Shown here one piece after another: positions 17,124 through 26,917 of a stretch of 64,000 nucleotides of DNA. A program made the translations under genes and the position numbers. This DNA comes from CAZVWQ01 sp964631275 (GTDB lineage: Bacteria > Patescibacteriota > JACMRA01), in NCBI GenBank assembly GCA_964631275.1, contig CAZVWQ010000004.1, positions 1 to 64,000 on the forward strand, in the 5' to 3' direction. The first letter of the stretch is position 1. Each line of letters begins with the position of its first letter. The notes below the pieces were generated by a model. It did not search any database. It was not told the DNA's origin and saw only the letters and a list, made by a program, of their open reading frames with translations.

Positions 17124-18336
17124 AGCATTTTTTGACTCTACGGTTAGCCTCTTCTTTTGGTAATATAGCTAAAAGTTCGAATGGACTTGGGGATTTTTTT
17201 TTGCCTGAGAGAGCTATTCTAAGTGGCCATAAATAATCTCCAGCTGATTTGTTATTATCTTTTAACCATATTTTGATTTTGGATTCCCAGTTTTTAGTAA
17301 TTCCTTCAAAGATTTCGGGCAAATTAATATTAGTCGAATTAATTTCTGAACCTTGATTAGCAGAAACCAGCTTTCGAGTAATTTTTAGTAAATACTTTTC
17401 GGCTAACTGGTCTTCTTTGTTATACAAATTTAAAATTACATTTTCCCAAATTTCTTGTAGATTTTGCTTGCTTTCAGTTAAGGTGTTTTTTTTCCATTTA
17501 AGGTCGTCATCAATGGGTCTCTGCCATTTAGTAATACATTCTGAATCAGTACCTAATTCACTTAAGGTTGCAATTCTATTTTTATCAAGCAACAAAGAAA
17601 GATAAAAAAGTAAAATTGACTCAGTTGGTTCGAACAAATCTAAATCATTTTGCAAACAAAAGTTTTTCCAGATTGGATAAGTTAAATACTCGTTAGTTTC
17701 AATAACTTCTGGCAATGGATGCCAATCAAAATTCCAATTTTTATTTTTTTCTTGCAAAACAAAAGGTGCCACCTCTTCTTCAGATAATTCGTAGTAATAC
17801 ATATGCATTTCCTTACCATCAAACTGCTGGTTATCGATAATAAAAGGTTGTTTAGATAAAAGTCTAAATGTAGCGATTTTTTTGATTTTGTTTTTATCAA
17901 GACTTATTTTTTTAGGAATTTCTTCAGAAACTTCTCTAAGCAAACATTCTAATAAATTTTCATTTTTGTTCTTACCTCCACCAACGTAATAAAATTCACC
18001 ATCTTGACCTGCCAAAGTTTTTTCTTTATTAGCTAGAACTTTTTGTTTTTTTGGATCGGCAATCATCAAGTAGCCACCTATTCTAAAGTTTAAATCTCGA
18101 TAATTTAACTCTTTTTGCTTGGCTTGCACTTTGGACCAGTTAAGTAATTTATACTGACTAGCCCTTAAAGCAAACTCTGAAAGACTAATTAGCCTTAGGT
18201 ATTCTTTATTGAACCACTCTAATTTTTGCCTACTAAATCTAGCTGGGGATTTGGATAATTTAGTTAGATCAAAATCTTGAGTAATATTATTAAGCAGAGT
18301 ATTGATTCTAGCTTGGATTTTGGTTTGCAAGTTCAT
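17107..18336 (-). CDS. gltX: GluRS-derived anticodon-binding protein with inserted Nudix domain (catalytic domain absent)
   Basis: Residues 22-63 match the start of the GluRS anticodon-binding region (FDLTKLSKSPARF, KLEWFNKEYLRL). Residues 240-405 match its remainder (LLLDKNRIATLSELG, YLWPLRIALSGKK, SPFELLAILPKEEANRR). Between them, about residues 83-225, lies a Nudix hydrolase domain with a perfect box: G120, E126, R134-E135, E138-E139 (GKNKNENLLE, CLLREVSEE). The Rossmann catalytic domain with HIGH and KMSKS motifs is missing, and the 570 bp upstream hold only repeats. It could be the C-terminal half of a split GluRS or a new tRNA- or nucleotide-related enzyme. The last five residues come from a family B repeat. 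Confidence 0.8.
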   Translation of the reverse strand: MNLQTKIQARINTLLNNITQDFDLTKLSKSPARFSRQKLEWFNKEYLRLISLSEFALRASQYKLLNWSKVQAKQKELNYRDLNFRIGGYLMIADPKKQKVLANKEKTLAGQDGEFYYVGGGKNKNENLLECLLREVSEEIPKKISLDKNKIKKIATFRLLSKQPFIIDNQQFDGKEMHMYYYELSEEEVAPFVLQEKNKNWNFDWHPLPEVIETNEYLTYPIWKNFCLQNDLDLFEPTESILLFYLSLLLDKNRIATLSELGTDSECITKWQRPIDDDLKWKKNTLTESKQNLQEIWENVILNLYNKEDQLAEKYLLKITRKLVSANQGSEINSTNINLPEIFEGITKNWESKIKIWLKDNNKSAGDYLWPLRIALSGKKKSPSPFELLAILPKEEANRRVKKCLYPCR

Positions 18337-18398
18337 TTGAGTTTTGGCTTGTTAGTTTAACTTAGTTAATCAAAATTAATTTTTGTCTACTTTTTTCT

Positions 18399-18447
18399 TA
18401 TACCCAATCCCTTACCATTAACCTAAATTTAGCTCTGCATAAGGGAA
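18399..18447 (+). repeat. Family B fragment cut by a family A element
   Basis: TATACCCAATCCCTTACC ... TTTAGCTCTGCATAAGG, then directly TATACTAAAC of family A. The same truncation point in family B occurs at 43601-43636. Confidence 0.6.
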
Positions 18448-18545
18448 TATACTAAACTGTTAGTTACTCAGTGAGTTTTTCTGATTGTTTTTTTTAATGA
18501 AACTAAAACCTTCAGTTAAATTCCTTCAGTTAAATTATAATTGCT
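18448..18545 (+). repeat. Family A repeat with internal 14-bp tandem duplication
   Basis: TATACTAAACTGTTAGTTAC at the left. The right part carries CCTTCAGTTAAATT twice in tandem (about 18519-18546). Confidence 0.65.
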
Positions 18546-18618
18546 ATGAAATTGATATTTTTCTTATATACAAGAGATAAATTGATTTACTTTTTTAATT
18601 ATAAGGTAAGATTAATAT

Positions 18619-18744
18619 TATACTCCATACAAGCCAAATTTCAGTTTTTCTTGAAGTTTAAATCTCCATTTTAGCTAGACTTAATTAGCATCAAAAAGTA
18701 TTTTAAAAATTAAAAAAGCCCTAGTTTGAATTGGTTTGAGTATA
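18619..18744 (+). repeat. Family F dispersed repeat
   Basis: TATACTCCATACAAGCC ... TAGTTTGAATTGGTTTGAGTATA. Terminal TATACTC/GAGTATA inverted repeats. The remainder of 18745-18909 shows no gene. Confidence 0.65.
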
Positions 18745-18909
18745 AATTACTGTATTACTCAGACTTAAAACTACCTTCAAACAAGCATTTTTTTGCTAGT
18801 GCAAAGGTATTAAGAGTATTTTTTTGCCTAAAAAACTATTTTAAAAGGTTTTAAAAAAACTAATTTTGCCTACAAAGCTTTTTAGGAATATCTAAAATGT
18901 AGATTAAAT

Positions 18910-20040
18910 TTAAAGTCTGTGATCTCTTTTGTCAAAAAACTTGTCAGGAATTATTTTATAGGGGTCATATTTGGTCTGCATTGGCGAGTCGATGTTTATA
19001 TAACTAATTTCAGGAAAAATTTGACCATACTGAGTAATTAAAGAAGTACTCATAGAACCTTTGTTTTCAGCTTCTAAGATTATCGACCCAAGGTCTAAAT
19101 TTTTAATTTCTGAAATTATCTTATGAATATGGTACAGGCCGCCAATCCTAGAAAAACCAAATACGATACCATCAACAATTTTATTTTCGATTAGCCTTTG
19201 GATATCGGTATAATTTGAAGCTACCTCTTTAGCATAAATTCTAACTGAACTAAATTCTTTGATGGTTTTAAGATCAGAAAGCTGTTTTGGATCTGTAGGC
19301 TGAATCAAGATTGGCACTTCAAGGATTTTCATAGCTTCAACCATTTTTAAAGAATCTGCTAAGGAATAACCACCATTAGCTTCTACAGCCACTACCTGAG
19401 ATTGACCTGCTTCTTGGACTACTTTTTTTAGTCTAAGAATGTCTTTTTGCACGTCTCTTCCAGCTTTTATTCGGAATTTGTTAAAACCTAATTTTTTTGC
19501 TTGAGGGACGATCTTTTGAATATCAAAAAGGCCACAAATTGGAATTGTATAAAAACTCTTTTTTAGATTAAAATCAACATTTCTATAGTTTTTGTAAGGA
19601 CTTTGCTTTAGCCAGTTACCTAACTTACCTGCCAAGCTAGTACTAAATTTTTCAGGTTTATATAATTTGTATAAATATTGCTGCAAAGTTAGATTTTCTT
19701 TTTTGGCTAACAGATCATGGACAGCCATATCCAAGCCAGCTAAAACATTTTTAGAAATTTTATTTCTGATTTTTATAGTTTCAATAAAATCCTGAACTGA
19801 GCTAAATTCAGTGATGGTAGAAAATTTTTCAAAAAAAGCCTGGAGTTCAGCTTCTACTCCTGCTTGATTTTTGAATAAAGGATAATCCAAAGAAATTAGT
19901 CCATATCCAATTACATTAGCCTCTTGAACTTGAATCTCAATATTTTCTATTTTATGAGATCTATATTGGCTAGTGATCATACTAAACTGCCTAGGTATAC
20001 CAACTCTTTCCCAGAGAATATTGTCTACTACAAAAGACAT
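18910..20040 (-). CDS. Enolase-superfamily (muconate cycloisomerase/OSBS-like) protein with degenerate active site
   Basis: The fold is clear: an N-terminal capping domain (residues 1-120, with NVLAGLDMAVHDLLAKK) followed by a barrel. The usual active-site residues are mostly altered. The KxK is RIK in FNKFRIKAGRD, the first metal ligand DAN is VEANGG, the second (EQP) is LIQPTDP, the third (DE) is AKEVASN, and the second catalytic Lys is missing in VFGFSRIGGL. Known relatives are dipeptide epimerases and o-succinylbenzoate synthase. With these changes it is either inactive or catalyses something different. It is monocistronic between repeats. Confidence 0.7.
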   Translation of the reverse strand: MSFVVDNILWERVGIPRQFSMITSQYRSHKIENIEIQVQEANVIGYGLISLDYPLFKNQAGVEAELQAFFEKFSTITEFSSVQDFIETIKIRNKISKNVLAGLDMAVHDLLAKKENLTLQQYLYKLYKPEKFSTSLAGKLGNWLKQSPYKNYRNVDFNLKKSFYTIPICGLFDIQKIVPQAKKLGFNKFRIKAGRDVQKDILRLKKVVQEAGQSQVVAVEANGGYSLADSLKMVEAMKILEVPILIQPTDPKQLSDLKTIKEFSSVRIYAKEVASNYTDIQRLIENKIVDGIVFGFSRIGGLYHIHKIISEIKNLDLGSIILEAENKGSMSTSLITQYGQIFPEISYINIDSPMQTKYDPYKIIPDKFFDKRDHRL

Positions 20041-20366
20041 AAGAATATTTTTTAAGACTACCTAGCAATAGTAGATTTCTACTAAATAAACTAAAATATA
20101 GTTTTAAATTAAATTAAACTAAACTATAAAAATATAGTTTTTAGGTCAAACTTTAAAATAGTCTTACCTTGCCACTCAAAAAAATAACCTATTTATTTTA
20201 AATTATAAAGAACATTGAATTTGCAAAAACTTACCATTTTTGTTTGGTGTTAATCAAAAAAAAGATTTTTGAAAGGTTTTGAGATAAAATTAATGAAACT
20301 GTAATTAATTAGCCAAAATAGAATTTTAAAATTTCAATCTGCAATAGATTTGGTTAGTTAAAAAAC
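20041..20366. repeat. Intergenic with family I-type repeat (20158-20295)
   Basis: 20158-20295 (TAGTCTTACCTTGCCACTC ... TTGAAAGGTTTTGAGATAA) belongs to a longer, looser family also at 23861-24038, 32530-32625 and 52640-52796. No gene is seen. Confidence 0.5.
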
Positions 20367-21161
20367 TCAAGCAATTAAAAAATCTAACTTTGATTCTTGC
20401 TCTAATTTTTCTGTTTGTCTATCACTTAGGTCTGATTGTTTTTGGTTAATTACTTCTTGACTTGCGTTTTGCAAAAAGCTAGAATTTTGTAATTGTTTTT
20501 TTAAAGAATTAATTTGCTTGTCTAGATTTTGAATATTTTTGTTAGTTCTGGCTATTTCTTTTTTTTTGTCTGGAACATATCGCAAAATATCAATGTAGAA
20601 CTCATAACCAGCTGAAACGATTTTGAAGAGGGTAGGATAACTACCTTTGCTAGTCTTACATTTGGCTGAAAGTCTAAGAAATTGAGAGTATTTAAGTAGT
20701 TCTTCGTTTTCAGTAAAGATCTCCATAATAGTAGCTGGGTCGATCCCAAATAAACCTCGTAAGGAGCGTACTTTGATTATACTTTCAGTAATTTTGGCAA
20801 ACTCTTCCCAGCCTTGAGTTTGTGATTGAGAATAACTAAACTCTGGTTTTAGGTGCAAAGCTAGAAGATCTTCTTCAGTAAAGAATTCTTTCCATAAAGC
20901 TTCAGTCTCAAATGGAGCATAAGGCGAAAGAACAATTACAAATTGTTTAAACAACTCTTTAGCAAAATCAACCTGAGAATTGTCTGTTTTGAGGTATTCT
21001 ACGTACCAATCAGCATAATAATCCCAAACAAAGCGATATAGGCTATCAATATTGTGAGCTATTTCGTAAGTTTCTAAATTAGCTTGCAAACTATTTTCTA
21101 ATTCAAAATATTTTTTTAGTATCCATCTAGAAGCAGGGGTTAGAGTTGTTTGTTCATCCAT
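20367..21161 (-). pseudogene. valS: Valyl-tRNA synthetase, C-terminal half only (anticodon-binding domain and coiled coil)
   Basis: The 264 residues match only the C-terminal third of ValRS. They begin at the anticodon-binding helix bundle (TPASRWILKKYFELENSLQ, DSLYRFVWDYYADWYVEYLK, LSPYAPFETEALWKEFF). They end with the ValRS-specific coiled coil that contacts the tRNA (IQNLDKQINSLKKQLQNSSF, ASQEVINQKQSDLSD). The entire Rossmann catalytic and editing region, some 600 residues, is absent. The ORF opens with ATG 31 bp from a family C repeat. It may be a trans-acting half of a split gene, a decayed copy, or a junction created by misassembly at repeats. Confidence 0.85.
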
Positions 21162-21188
21162 AAGAGTTTTTTTAGTGATTTATTTCAA

Positions 21189-21281
21189 TGTTTATGTCTC
21201 AAAATCTATTTTTGGAGTTAATTAACCTTTGTTTCATGGGTTTAAAAATTTACAAATTTAAGTTTTAGAATAAGACTAATG
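21189..21281 (-). repeat. Family C dispersed repeat next to the valS fragment
   Basis: TTTATGTCTCAAAATC ... AAGTTTTAGAATAAGACTAAT. It sits where the missing N-terminal part of valS would continue. Confidence 0.65.
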
Positions 21282-21611
21282 TTTTGTTTAGGTATTAGTG
21301 GTTTAATATAGCATCTTTGAATTTTTGCAATTTTTTAAGAAAATATTTAATATAGTAAGTTTTACAATAAAATATCTATTTTTAATAGCAAAATTGATTT
21401 TTTGCAAAAGCTTTGATTTTTGGTCTAAAATCATATACACTTACACGCAACAAAAGGAAGTTAATTTATAAATAGTCTTATCCTAAAATATTTATTTTAA
21501 TTTTACCTTAAAATGATATATGCAAAACTATCAAAATTGGCAAGTTTTTCTATAAAATTTAAACCTGTTTTAGATTTTGGTTTAAGCTCGAGTTTAACTT
21601 CTGATTAATAT

Positions 21612-21843
21612 TTATACTTAATGTAGAGCAAATCTTCAGTTTTTTTGGAATCTAAACTTGGGTTTCAATTAGATTAAAATAAACATCAAAAAGAAATATC
21701 TAAAAATTAAAAAAGTTCTAATTTGGATTGATTTTGGTATAACTTAGGATTAGTCTTGCCCCATAACTCAAATTTACAAAACTTTAGCCCCATAAAATGG
21801 ATATTAATCAACAGTAAAAATAGGTTTTTAGACATGATTATTT
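21612..21843. repeat. Family F (21612-21741) followed by family C (21749-21843)
   Basis: Family F ends in TTTGGATTGATTTTGGTATA. A complete family C copy follows (ATTAGTCTTGCCCCATAAC ... GACATGATTATT). The whole gap 21162-22062 holds no gene. Confidence 0.65.
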
Positions 21844-22062
21844 TAGTTCAAAAATCAACTCAAACTCAAATTATATTCCTGTACTAGCTTTATCTCATAA
21901 TTTTCTAAAAATATTTATTTTTTTTGATCAACAAACATAAAAGTGATAAGTTTTTGTAAGTTTAGTTTTTTATTTTAAAATAAACAAAAAATAGGTTGTT
22001 TTTTTGAGTAATAAAACAAATTTAGTCTAAAATTACCATTTATCAGTAATAAAAAAGCAAAG

Positions 22063-22842
22063 CTATTTCCGCATTTCTTCGGTTCTTACCTTATGTATGA
22101 CTTCTAGACTAAGGTCATGATAGGCTTTAGCTCCGCTAGAGTAAGGATCATAGTCAAAAATAGATTTATTAAAACTAGGGGCCTCAGCTAACTTGATATT
22201 TCTTGGGATAATTGTCCTAAAAACATCATCACCAAAGTTTTTACTTAATTCGTTATAGACTTCGGTGCTTAAGCGATTACGGCTATCATACATGGTTAGT
22301 AAGATTCCTAAAATTCTAAGCTTAGGGTGGAGTTGCGTTTGGACATCTTTAAGAGTGACAATTAGTTGAGTCAGTCCGTCAAGAGCCAAAAATTCGGCCT
22401 GAACTGGTAATAGAACACCATCTGAAGAGGTTAGAGCGTTTAGTGTTAGTAGTGACAGTGATGGCTGACAGTCTAAAATAATATAATCAAAATAATCATG
22501 AGCCTGTTTGCTTATACTGTTTTTCATTACAAATTGATTACCTTTAGGAGCGAGTTGATTGAATTTACCAAGTCTTAGGTTAGCCCCAATTAACGATAAA
22601 TTAGGGATATAAGTAGCCTGAATTACCTGCTCTATGGTTTGTTGTCCGAGTAGTAATTCTAAGATACTAGGAGTGTTACCTTTTGGCTTGCTACCAATAT
22701 GTTCACTAGTATGGCCTTGAGGGTCAAAATCAACTAATAGGACTTTTTTATCAGCTCTAGCTAAGGCTGTAGCCAAATTAACCGAGGTGGTTGTTTTGCC
22801 TACACCTCCTTTTTGGTTAGTTACAGAAATTATATAGCTCAT
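22063..22842 (-). CDS. parA: ParA/Soj-type chromosome partitioning ATPase
   Basis: This MinD/ParA ATPase of 259 residues has the deviant Walker A TNQKGGVGKTTTSVNLA, the motif VLLVDFDPQGHTSEHIG, and a Walker B-like strand DYIILDCQPSLSLLTLNAL. With ParB and parS it segregates the chromosome. ParB, gidA/B and dnaA are not adjacent, so this position gives no evidence for a replication origin. It is transcribed alone, between two long non-coding stretches. In this family the protein is cytoplasmic and binds DNA non-specifically as an ATP dimer. Confidence 0.92.
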   Translation of the reverse strand: MSYIISVTNQKGGVGKTTTSVNLATALARADKKVLLVDFDPQGHTSEHIGSKPKGNTPSILELLLGQQTIEQVIQATYIPNLSLIGANLRLGKFNQLAPKGNQFVMKNSISKQAHDYFDYIILDCQPSLSLLTLNALTSSDGVLLPVQAEFLALDGLTQLIVTLKDVQTQLHPKLRILGILLTMYDSRNRLSTEVYNELSKNFGDDVFRTIIPRNIKLAEAPSFNKSIFDYDPYSSGAKAYHDLSLEVIHKVRTEEMRK

Positions 22843-24061
22843 TAATAATTAGTTAGGTTTAGATCAGGTTTATTTTTTTAGGATTACGTCTTTAGGTTAA
22901 TTATTTTTTAGGTAGTTTTTTTAAAAAGAAATCCTAAGTTCCTGTAATATTGTAATTTGTGAGTTGGTTTAATATCGGCAGACTAAATTAGTTTTCTATA
23001 AAAATTTATTTGAAATTTAATAACCAATCTTTGGTATTTAATAAATTATAGTGCCTGCTTTATGGCAAATTGCTATTAAATAATCAGTCGTATCCACAAC
23101 TAGTAAAAATTAACCCTTTTCTTTTTATAAAAATAAAAATTAGAGCTAAATTACTATTTTTTGTTTATTTTGTAACTATAAACCTGCCTCTACTTGCGTA
23201 AAGTAAAATAACTACCATTGTTATTGACACACGTACCTATAAACGTAATTTAAGTCGTTAAATTTGTTATTTTTGTAAAAGTTGGTAAAGACTTATTGAC
23301 CAAATATGCTATTTGAAATTTATTTTGAGACATAAAACAGTATATAAATTACTTAAGACAAGGCAAAAAGATAGATTTTAATAAATTATAAATAATAAAT
23401 AAGCAATTTTAAGTAGATTTTTAGTAAAAATAAAAGGCTATAACCTCAATTATAGTTTCTTAATTGTTATTTTAAAAAACCACCTAAGTCAAATCTTGAC
23501 AACTTCTAATTCTTGAGTAATTGATTACAAATGGTAGATTGGCTTTATTAAAATTATTAATATAAAAAACTAATAAAAAACTAAAGTATACACTCAAATC
23601 AATCCAAATTAAAGCTTTTTAAGATTTTAGAATGTATTAAGTTAATTGTATTTATAGCTAATTCTATATATAATATTTGGACTTTTATATCTTCAAGTTT
23701 TCTTTAAACTAAATTTGTAGCTAATAATTTGTCTAATTTTTAATTTAGAATTGCTTATATTAAGTGTTAACTAAAACTAAAATTCTGATTTCTAAAAAAC
23801 TAAGGTTTGCTTTGTCCTTAAATAAAGTATTAAGAATCTACTCATATATAACAGTTTTACCTTGTTACTAAAAAACAATCTATTTTTTGTTTATTTTATG
23901 AGTAAAAGTGTAATTACGCAAAATTATTACTTTTAGGTACCAGTCTGGCTTCATCACTCAAAAAAAATAAACCATTTTTACTTATTTAATAAAAAAAATA
24001 AAGATTACTAGAAGGTTTTGAGCTAAGACTAATTTTGTTTTAGAAACTTCCTGACTATTTT
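22843..24061. repeat. 1.2-kb non-coding stretch with decayed repeats
   Basis: No gene is seen. Recognisable pieces are a family F-like segment (about 23580-23640, CTCAAATCAATCCAAATT), a family G piece (23771-23834) and a family I copy (23861-24038). The sequence is strongly AT-rich. It precedes tRNA-Glu. Confidence 0.45.
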
Positions 24062-24136
24062 GGCGCCATCGTCTAACGGCTAGGACGCAGGATTTTCATT
24101 CCTGTAATCGGGGTTCGATTCCCCGTGGCGCTACCA
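24062..24136 (+). tRNA. tRNA-Glu (anticodon UUC)
   Basis: The acceptor is GGCGCCA with TGGCGCT, giving a G1-U72 wobble at the end. The anticodon stem CAGGA/TCCTG encloses TTTTCAT (anticodon TTC). The T loop is TTCGATT in a CGGGG/CCCCG stem, and CCA is encoded. Most bacterial tRNA-Glu have G1-C72. Confidence 0.92.
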
Positions 24137-24674
24137 GTAGATTAATTTTTGAAAACTTTAAAAACAAATTTAAGAAGTACTTTATTTTACGAAATAAAGT
24201 ATAGTTAGGCGATATACAATTTAAGTATTTACATATATTAACTGCCAACTAATCAGTTGAGTTTTTGGCTCTGTTTTCTTTATTTAGTCAAACTAAAACC
24301 TCCAGTTAAATTATCATTTAGTTAGCATTTGAGTATATTTTAACTTTTTTCAGGGCAGGCTTAATAGGCTTGCTAAACTAATGACTTGTCTAAATTTAGT
24401 ATGGAATTGCAATACACGTAGCTTTCTTATAGGACCGACTTACCGACTTGGAATTTTTTAGCAATTTAAAGTAAAAATTAAGAAATCATTTGTAGTTGGT
24501 TTTAAACAATAAATCTAAAATATTTGTTTTAAAATAAAGGAAAATACCAATCTCAATCTTAGCTGAAGAATAATTTACTTTACAAGAACTTAATTTTTTG
24601 TCAGGATCCAATTAGTAATGAGATTAGGCAGATAAATACTGTTGCTTAGTCTGATTTGCAATTTTATTTTATTT
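24137..24674. repeat. Intergenic with family A (24235-24336) and family E (24455-24540) repeats
   Basis: A diverged family A copy (ATATATTAACTGCCAACT ... GTTAGCATTTGAGTATA) and a family E segment (TTTTTTAGCAATTTAAAG ... AATATTTGTTTTAAAATAA). No other gene is seen. Confidence 0.6.
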
Positions 24675-25904
24675 ATGTCTAACTCAAAACCCGAATATAG
24701 GGCTCGTCGTAAGCGATTTAGCGGCAGAAGCTCAGATAGCCACTTTAACAAAAGAAGGAGCTACAAAAAACAAACTAAACCAGAAAAAAGAATTAACCTA
24801 GAAGTATATACTCAACCAGCTAATCGAGATATCAAAAAAGCCTCTAAGTCAGATTTAGCCTTTAGAGATTTAGATTTACATCCTGAGCTACTCAAATCAA
24901 TCGAAGAGAAAGGCTTTAGCAATCCCACCGAAATTCAAGAAAAATTAATCCCAAAAATGCTACAAGGAGAAAATGTGGTAGCTATATCTCAAACTGGAAG
25001 TGGTAAAACTGCAGCTTATTTAATTCCGATTTTAAACAAAATTTTAACTAGAGATAAAAGTGCTGTTAAGTTTCAAACTTTAATAATTGTTCCAACTAGA
25101 GAACTAGCTTATCAAATCGAAAAAGAATTATTTGACTTTCATTTTAAACGTCATGGATTGTTCTCTCTAGTATGTATTGGAGGTACAGATATGAGACGCC
25201 AGATTAGATTTGCTCGTAAGCATAATGACTTCGTAATTGGCACCCCAGGAAGGTTAATTGATTTAGTAGAAAAAGGTGTTTTAGACTTATCAAAGTTTGA
25301 TACTCTAATTGTGGACGAGATGGATAGAATGCTAGACATGGGATTTATTGATGATATTAGCTGGGTCATTGAAAAATTACCAGAAAACATTCAGCATGGA
25401 TTTTTTTCAGCCACTCTAAACAAAAAAATCGAACCAATCATTCAGAGGTTCGCTCCAAAAGCACCAATTGTCAGAGTTAATCACCCTAAACCCTCAGAAT
25501 ATGTTGATCAGACCATGGTTCAGATTAACAGAAATGATGACAAATTTGAAGCTCTACTTGAAGTCTTGCGTTCAGAAAAAAATAAATCAATTATTTTTGT
25601 TAGCACCAAGTCAGAAACTGAAAGAGTCATGAAAAAATTACACGATCTAGGCTTTGATGTGCATTACCTACATGGAGACAGACCACAGAATCACAGAACT
25701 CGAGTAATCAGAGATTATCGCAGACTAGCTAATGGGATTTTAGTTGCTACTGACGTGGCTGCTAGGGGTTTAGATATTGATGACGTTACTCAAGTCGTGA
25801 ATTATGACGAGCCAAATACCTACGAGGACTATATTCATCGAATTGGGCGAACAGGTAGAGCTGGTAAGTATGGCAAAGCAGTCACTCTAGTCAAAAGAGG
25901 ATAA
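24675..25904 (+). CDS. DEAD-box ATP-dependent RNA helicase (DEMD variant)
   Basis: The start at ATG 24675 is preferred over TTG 24642, since the extra residues are not helicase-like. A basic, disordered head (about 50 residues) precedes the Q motif (AFRDLDLHPELL, GFSNPTEIQ). Core motifs follow in order: SQTGSGKT, PTRELAYQI, TPGRLIDL, VDEMDRMLD, SATL, IIFVSTKSE, VATDVAARGLDI and YIHRIGRTGRAG. Motif II reads DEMD instead of DEAD. The protein ends 13 residues after motif VI with no C-terminal extension. It probably remodels RNA in ribosome assembly or mRNA decay. Confidence 0.9.
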   Translation: MSNSKPEYRARRKRFSGRSSDSHFNKRRSYKKQTKPEKRINLEVYTQPANRDIKKASKSDLAFRDLDLHPELLKSIEEKGFSNPTEIQEKLIPKMLQGENVVAISQTGSGKTAAYLIPILNKILTRDKSAVKFQTLIIVPTRELAYQIEKELFDFHFKRHGLFSLVCIGGTDMRRQIRFARKHNDFVIGTPGRLIDLVEKGVLDLSKFDTLIVDEMDRMLDMGFIDDISWVIEKLPENIQHGFFSATLNKKIEPIIQRFAPKAPIVRVNHPKPSEYVDQTMVQINRNDDKFEALLEVLRSEKNKSIIFVSTKSETERVMKKLHDLGFDVHYLHGDRPQNHRTRVIRDYRRLANGILVATDVAARGLDIDDVTQVVNYDEPNTYEDYIHRIGRTGRAGKYGKAVTLVKRG

Positions 25905-26572
25905 AATAGCTCTAAATTAATTAAACCGCACGTTAAAAACTTATTGACCAGCTGATTAATAGCCTAAAGCTGAAACCTATTTTTTTCCTTAAAATAAAAA
26001 CTTATTACTTTCTCTTAATAAGAAGAAAGGCCTAAAAGCCAGAGGGTTTACTTGTTTTGTAATCTTCCATAACTTACCTGCAATAAAACAAGAACTTGGT
26101 TTATACTAAACTGTTAACTACTCAGTGATTTTTTTAACTCTGTTTTCTTTATTTAATCAGACTAAAACCTTCGTCTAAGTCATAATTTAGTTAGCATTTG
26201 GGTATAATTTTGAGTAAAGAGGCAGAGAATGATTTGGTTCAGATTTTTGTTTACACTTTAGAAAAATTTGCTGAAAATTCAAGCTGAGTTATACTTAGGA
26301 TAGTTAGACAGTTTCTTAAAAGAACTATCTATAAATAAGACTTCTGCAAAAATTTTCTTCTTTGATTATTAGTGTAGTAAGCTTCATGAGTCATGATTTA
26401 TACCATAATTAAGACTCTTAGAATACTCATTGCCAAACAAACCCCAAATTCACCCATTTAACTCATTCTTATATCTCATCCACCAATCCTGTATAATTCT
26501 AAATCGAACAGACTTTTCTGATTATCATTGGCAAAAGTCAAGAAGGAGCTCTTACTTAAATTATAGCATACT
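25905..26572. repeat. Intergenic with family A repeat (26102-26206)
   Basis: TATACTAAACTGTTAACTAC ... TTAGTTAGCATTTGGGTATA, complete. An open frame from 26430 upstream of the antitoxin-like gene does not look like protein (biased, no motif). The rest shows nothing. Confidence 0.65.
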
Positions 26573-26806
26573 AATGGCCCAAATCGCTCTAAATATTCCT
26601 GATAGCCAACTGCTATCTGCTCTAGATACTTTGATTAAGTCCAATCTTCAACCAACTAAACCAACCAAGATTAAAAAACCTGCCTCAAAATCAAAAAAAG
26701 AGGCTACCCTAGCATTCAAAAAAGCTTTTAATAAACTTCCAAAACACAAGAATATTCAAAAGAAGAATTCCAAAAACTATGGCAAGAAATCAAGGAGAAT
26801 GTATAA
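26573..26806 (+). pseudogene. Small antitoxin-like or DNA-binding protein, probable frameshift in an A4 run
   Basis: From ATG 26573 the frame reads MAQIALNIPDSQLLSALDTL and continues with a Lys/Pro-rich linker. At the A4 run 26741-26744 one extra A would switch to QEYSKEEFQKLWQEIKENV and a TAA at 26804-26806. That is more protein-like than the basic tail in the unshifted frame, which runs to 26825. The head and tail resemble small antitoxins, but no toxin follows. The assignment is weak. Confidence 0.35.
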
Positions 26807-26917
26807 AAACCTACTTGATACTTGATATTGATACTTTGGGTATTGTAACCTTTGACCAGGTTTGGTTGTAATATTAGTGAGTTAATAGACTCTAAAAACC
26901 AGAATTAAGGACGACTC

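Noticed and set aside
22063..24061. Replication origin beside parA
   Set aside because: There is no ParB, dnaA, dnaN or gidA/B, no DnaA-box cluster that I can see, and the gap is made of the same repeats as others.
26430..26572. N-terminal extension of the small gene at 26.6 kb
   Set aside because: The residues are of random composition and lie on intergenic-type sequence. The internal ATG 26573 gives a protein-like start.
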